Position numbers and translations under genes: made by a program. This document shows, piece after piece, positions 5,406 through 5,888 of a stretch of 5,888 nucleotides of DNA. Position 1 is the stretch's first letter. Each line of letters begins with the position of its first letter. The stretch comes from Lachnospiraceae bacterium (lineage in GTDB: Bacteria; Bacillota_A; Clostridia; Lachnospirales; Lachnospiraceae): NCBI GenBank assembly GCA_017553965.1, contig JAFZJK010000230.1:1-5888 (forward strand), in the 5' to 3' direction. The notes beneath the pieces are model-generated. The model saw nothing but the letters and a program-made list of their open reading frames with translations. It was not told the origin of the DNA and did not search any database.

Positions 5406-5888
5406 GATTCATTTTTCGATAAACTTCATGAGACTTTTATAGTAGATGACCGTTGGAAATACCTGGTAAACGGACTTAAGACCACGCTTATCATTACGAT
5501 CTTTGCGGTAATGATCGGTATGCTCTTAGGCTTCCTGGTAGCCATAGTACGTTCAACACATGACAGGACCGGCAGGTTCAAGATCATGAACCTGATATGT
5601 AAGCTGTATCTTACGGTTATCAGAGGCACGCCTGTCATGGTACAGCTGCTGATCATCTACTATGTTATCTTTGCATCCGTAAGGATAGATAAGACACTGG
5701 TCGGTATAATTGCATTCGGTATCAACTCGGGTGCGTACGTGGCTGAGATAGTCCGTTCAGGTATAATGTCCATAGATAAGGGACAGTACGAAGCCGGAGC
5801 CAGCTTAGGTCTTAATTATTCCAAGACCATGAAGCACATCATCCTGCCGCAGGCATTTAAAAATGTGCTTCCCGCATTGGCAAACGAG
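5403..5888 (+). CDS. Amino-acid ABC transporter permease (HisM/GlnP family), 3'-truncated
   Basis: 162 codons are open from TTG 5403 to the window edge without a stop. Family members are usually around 215-230 residues, so roughly the last quarter is missing. The protein opens with a short amphipathic stretch and NGLKTTLIITIFAVMIGM (23-40), the first membrane helix of polar amino-acid permeases. RGTPVMVQLLIIYY (74-87) and INSGAYVAEIVRSGI (107-121) are family signatures. The EAA loop that docks to the ATPase is present as EAGASLGL (130-137) through HIILPQAF (145-152), with the invariant Gly at 136. It forms the membrane channel for the upstream binding protein, and an ATPase gene is expected downstream. 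The 50-nt gap from the binding-protein stop contains no visible terminator, which supports one operon. Confidence 0.93.
   Translation, partial: MDSFFDKLHETFIVDDRWKYLVNGLKTTLIITIFAVMIGMLLGFLVAIVRSTHDRTGRFKIMNLICKLYLTVIRGTPVMVQLLIIYYVIFASVRIDKTLVGIIAFGINSGAYVAEIVRSGIMSIDKGQYEAGASLGLNYSKTMKHIILPQAFKNVLPALANE

Noticed and set aside
1..5888. CRISPR array, tRNA, rRNA or insertion sequence
   Set aside because: No spaced identical repeats, cloverleaf-like sequence, rRNA core or transposase coding was seen on either strand.

Overview
The window looks like chromosomal DNA from a moderate-GC Firmicute, most plausibly a clostridial anaerobe of the Lachnospiraceae type. This placement is an inference from family-level resemblance, strong GGAGG ribosome binding sites, a single-membrane lipoprotein transporter and intrinsic terminators. 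It was not tested by a database search. Five genes read rightward and one reads leftward. Two genes are cut by the window edges.

Region 1 (1-2128): the 3' part of an XpaC-like membrane protein gene is followed 36 nt later by a gene for a two-transmembrane transglutaminase-like protein. That protein has an intact Cys-His-Asp triad and an unrecognised cytosolic tail. The two genes probably form the end of an operon, closed by a terminator hairpin that works in both directions.

Region 2 (2129-4498): a small cytosolic LURP-one/tubby-like gene reads leftward. It is divergent from a complete sodium:solute symporter gene. The 214-nt divergent spacer holds two back-to-back sigma-A-type promoters. 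It also holds a 13-bp dyad over the symporter -10 box, a perfect 8-5-8 hairpin or dyad at the start of the leader, and a strong Shine-Dalgarno sequence separated from the ATG by a hairpin. A long two-part hairpin with a T-tract ends the symporter transcript.

Region 3 (4499-5888): an amino-acid ABC importer operon begins with a substrate-binding lipoprotein, followed by a HisM/GlnP-type permease that starts at TTG and runs off the window. The ATPase gene is presumably downstream. The most striking feature is the binding protein. Its SBP_bac_3 fold is circularly permuted: what is normally the second half follows the lipobox, and what is normally the first half is at the C-terminus. All of this lies in one intact reading frame next to its permease.
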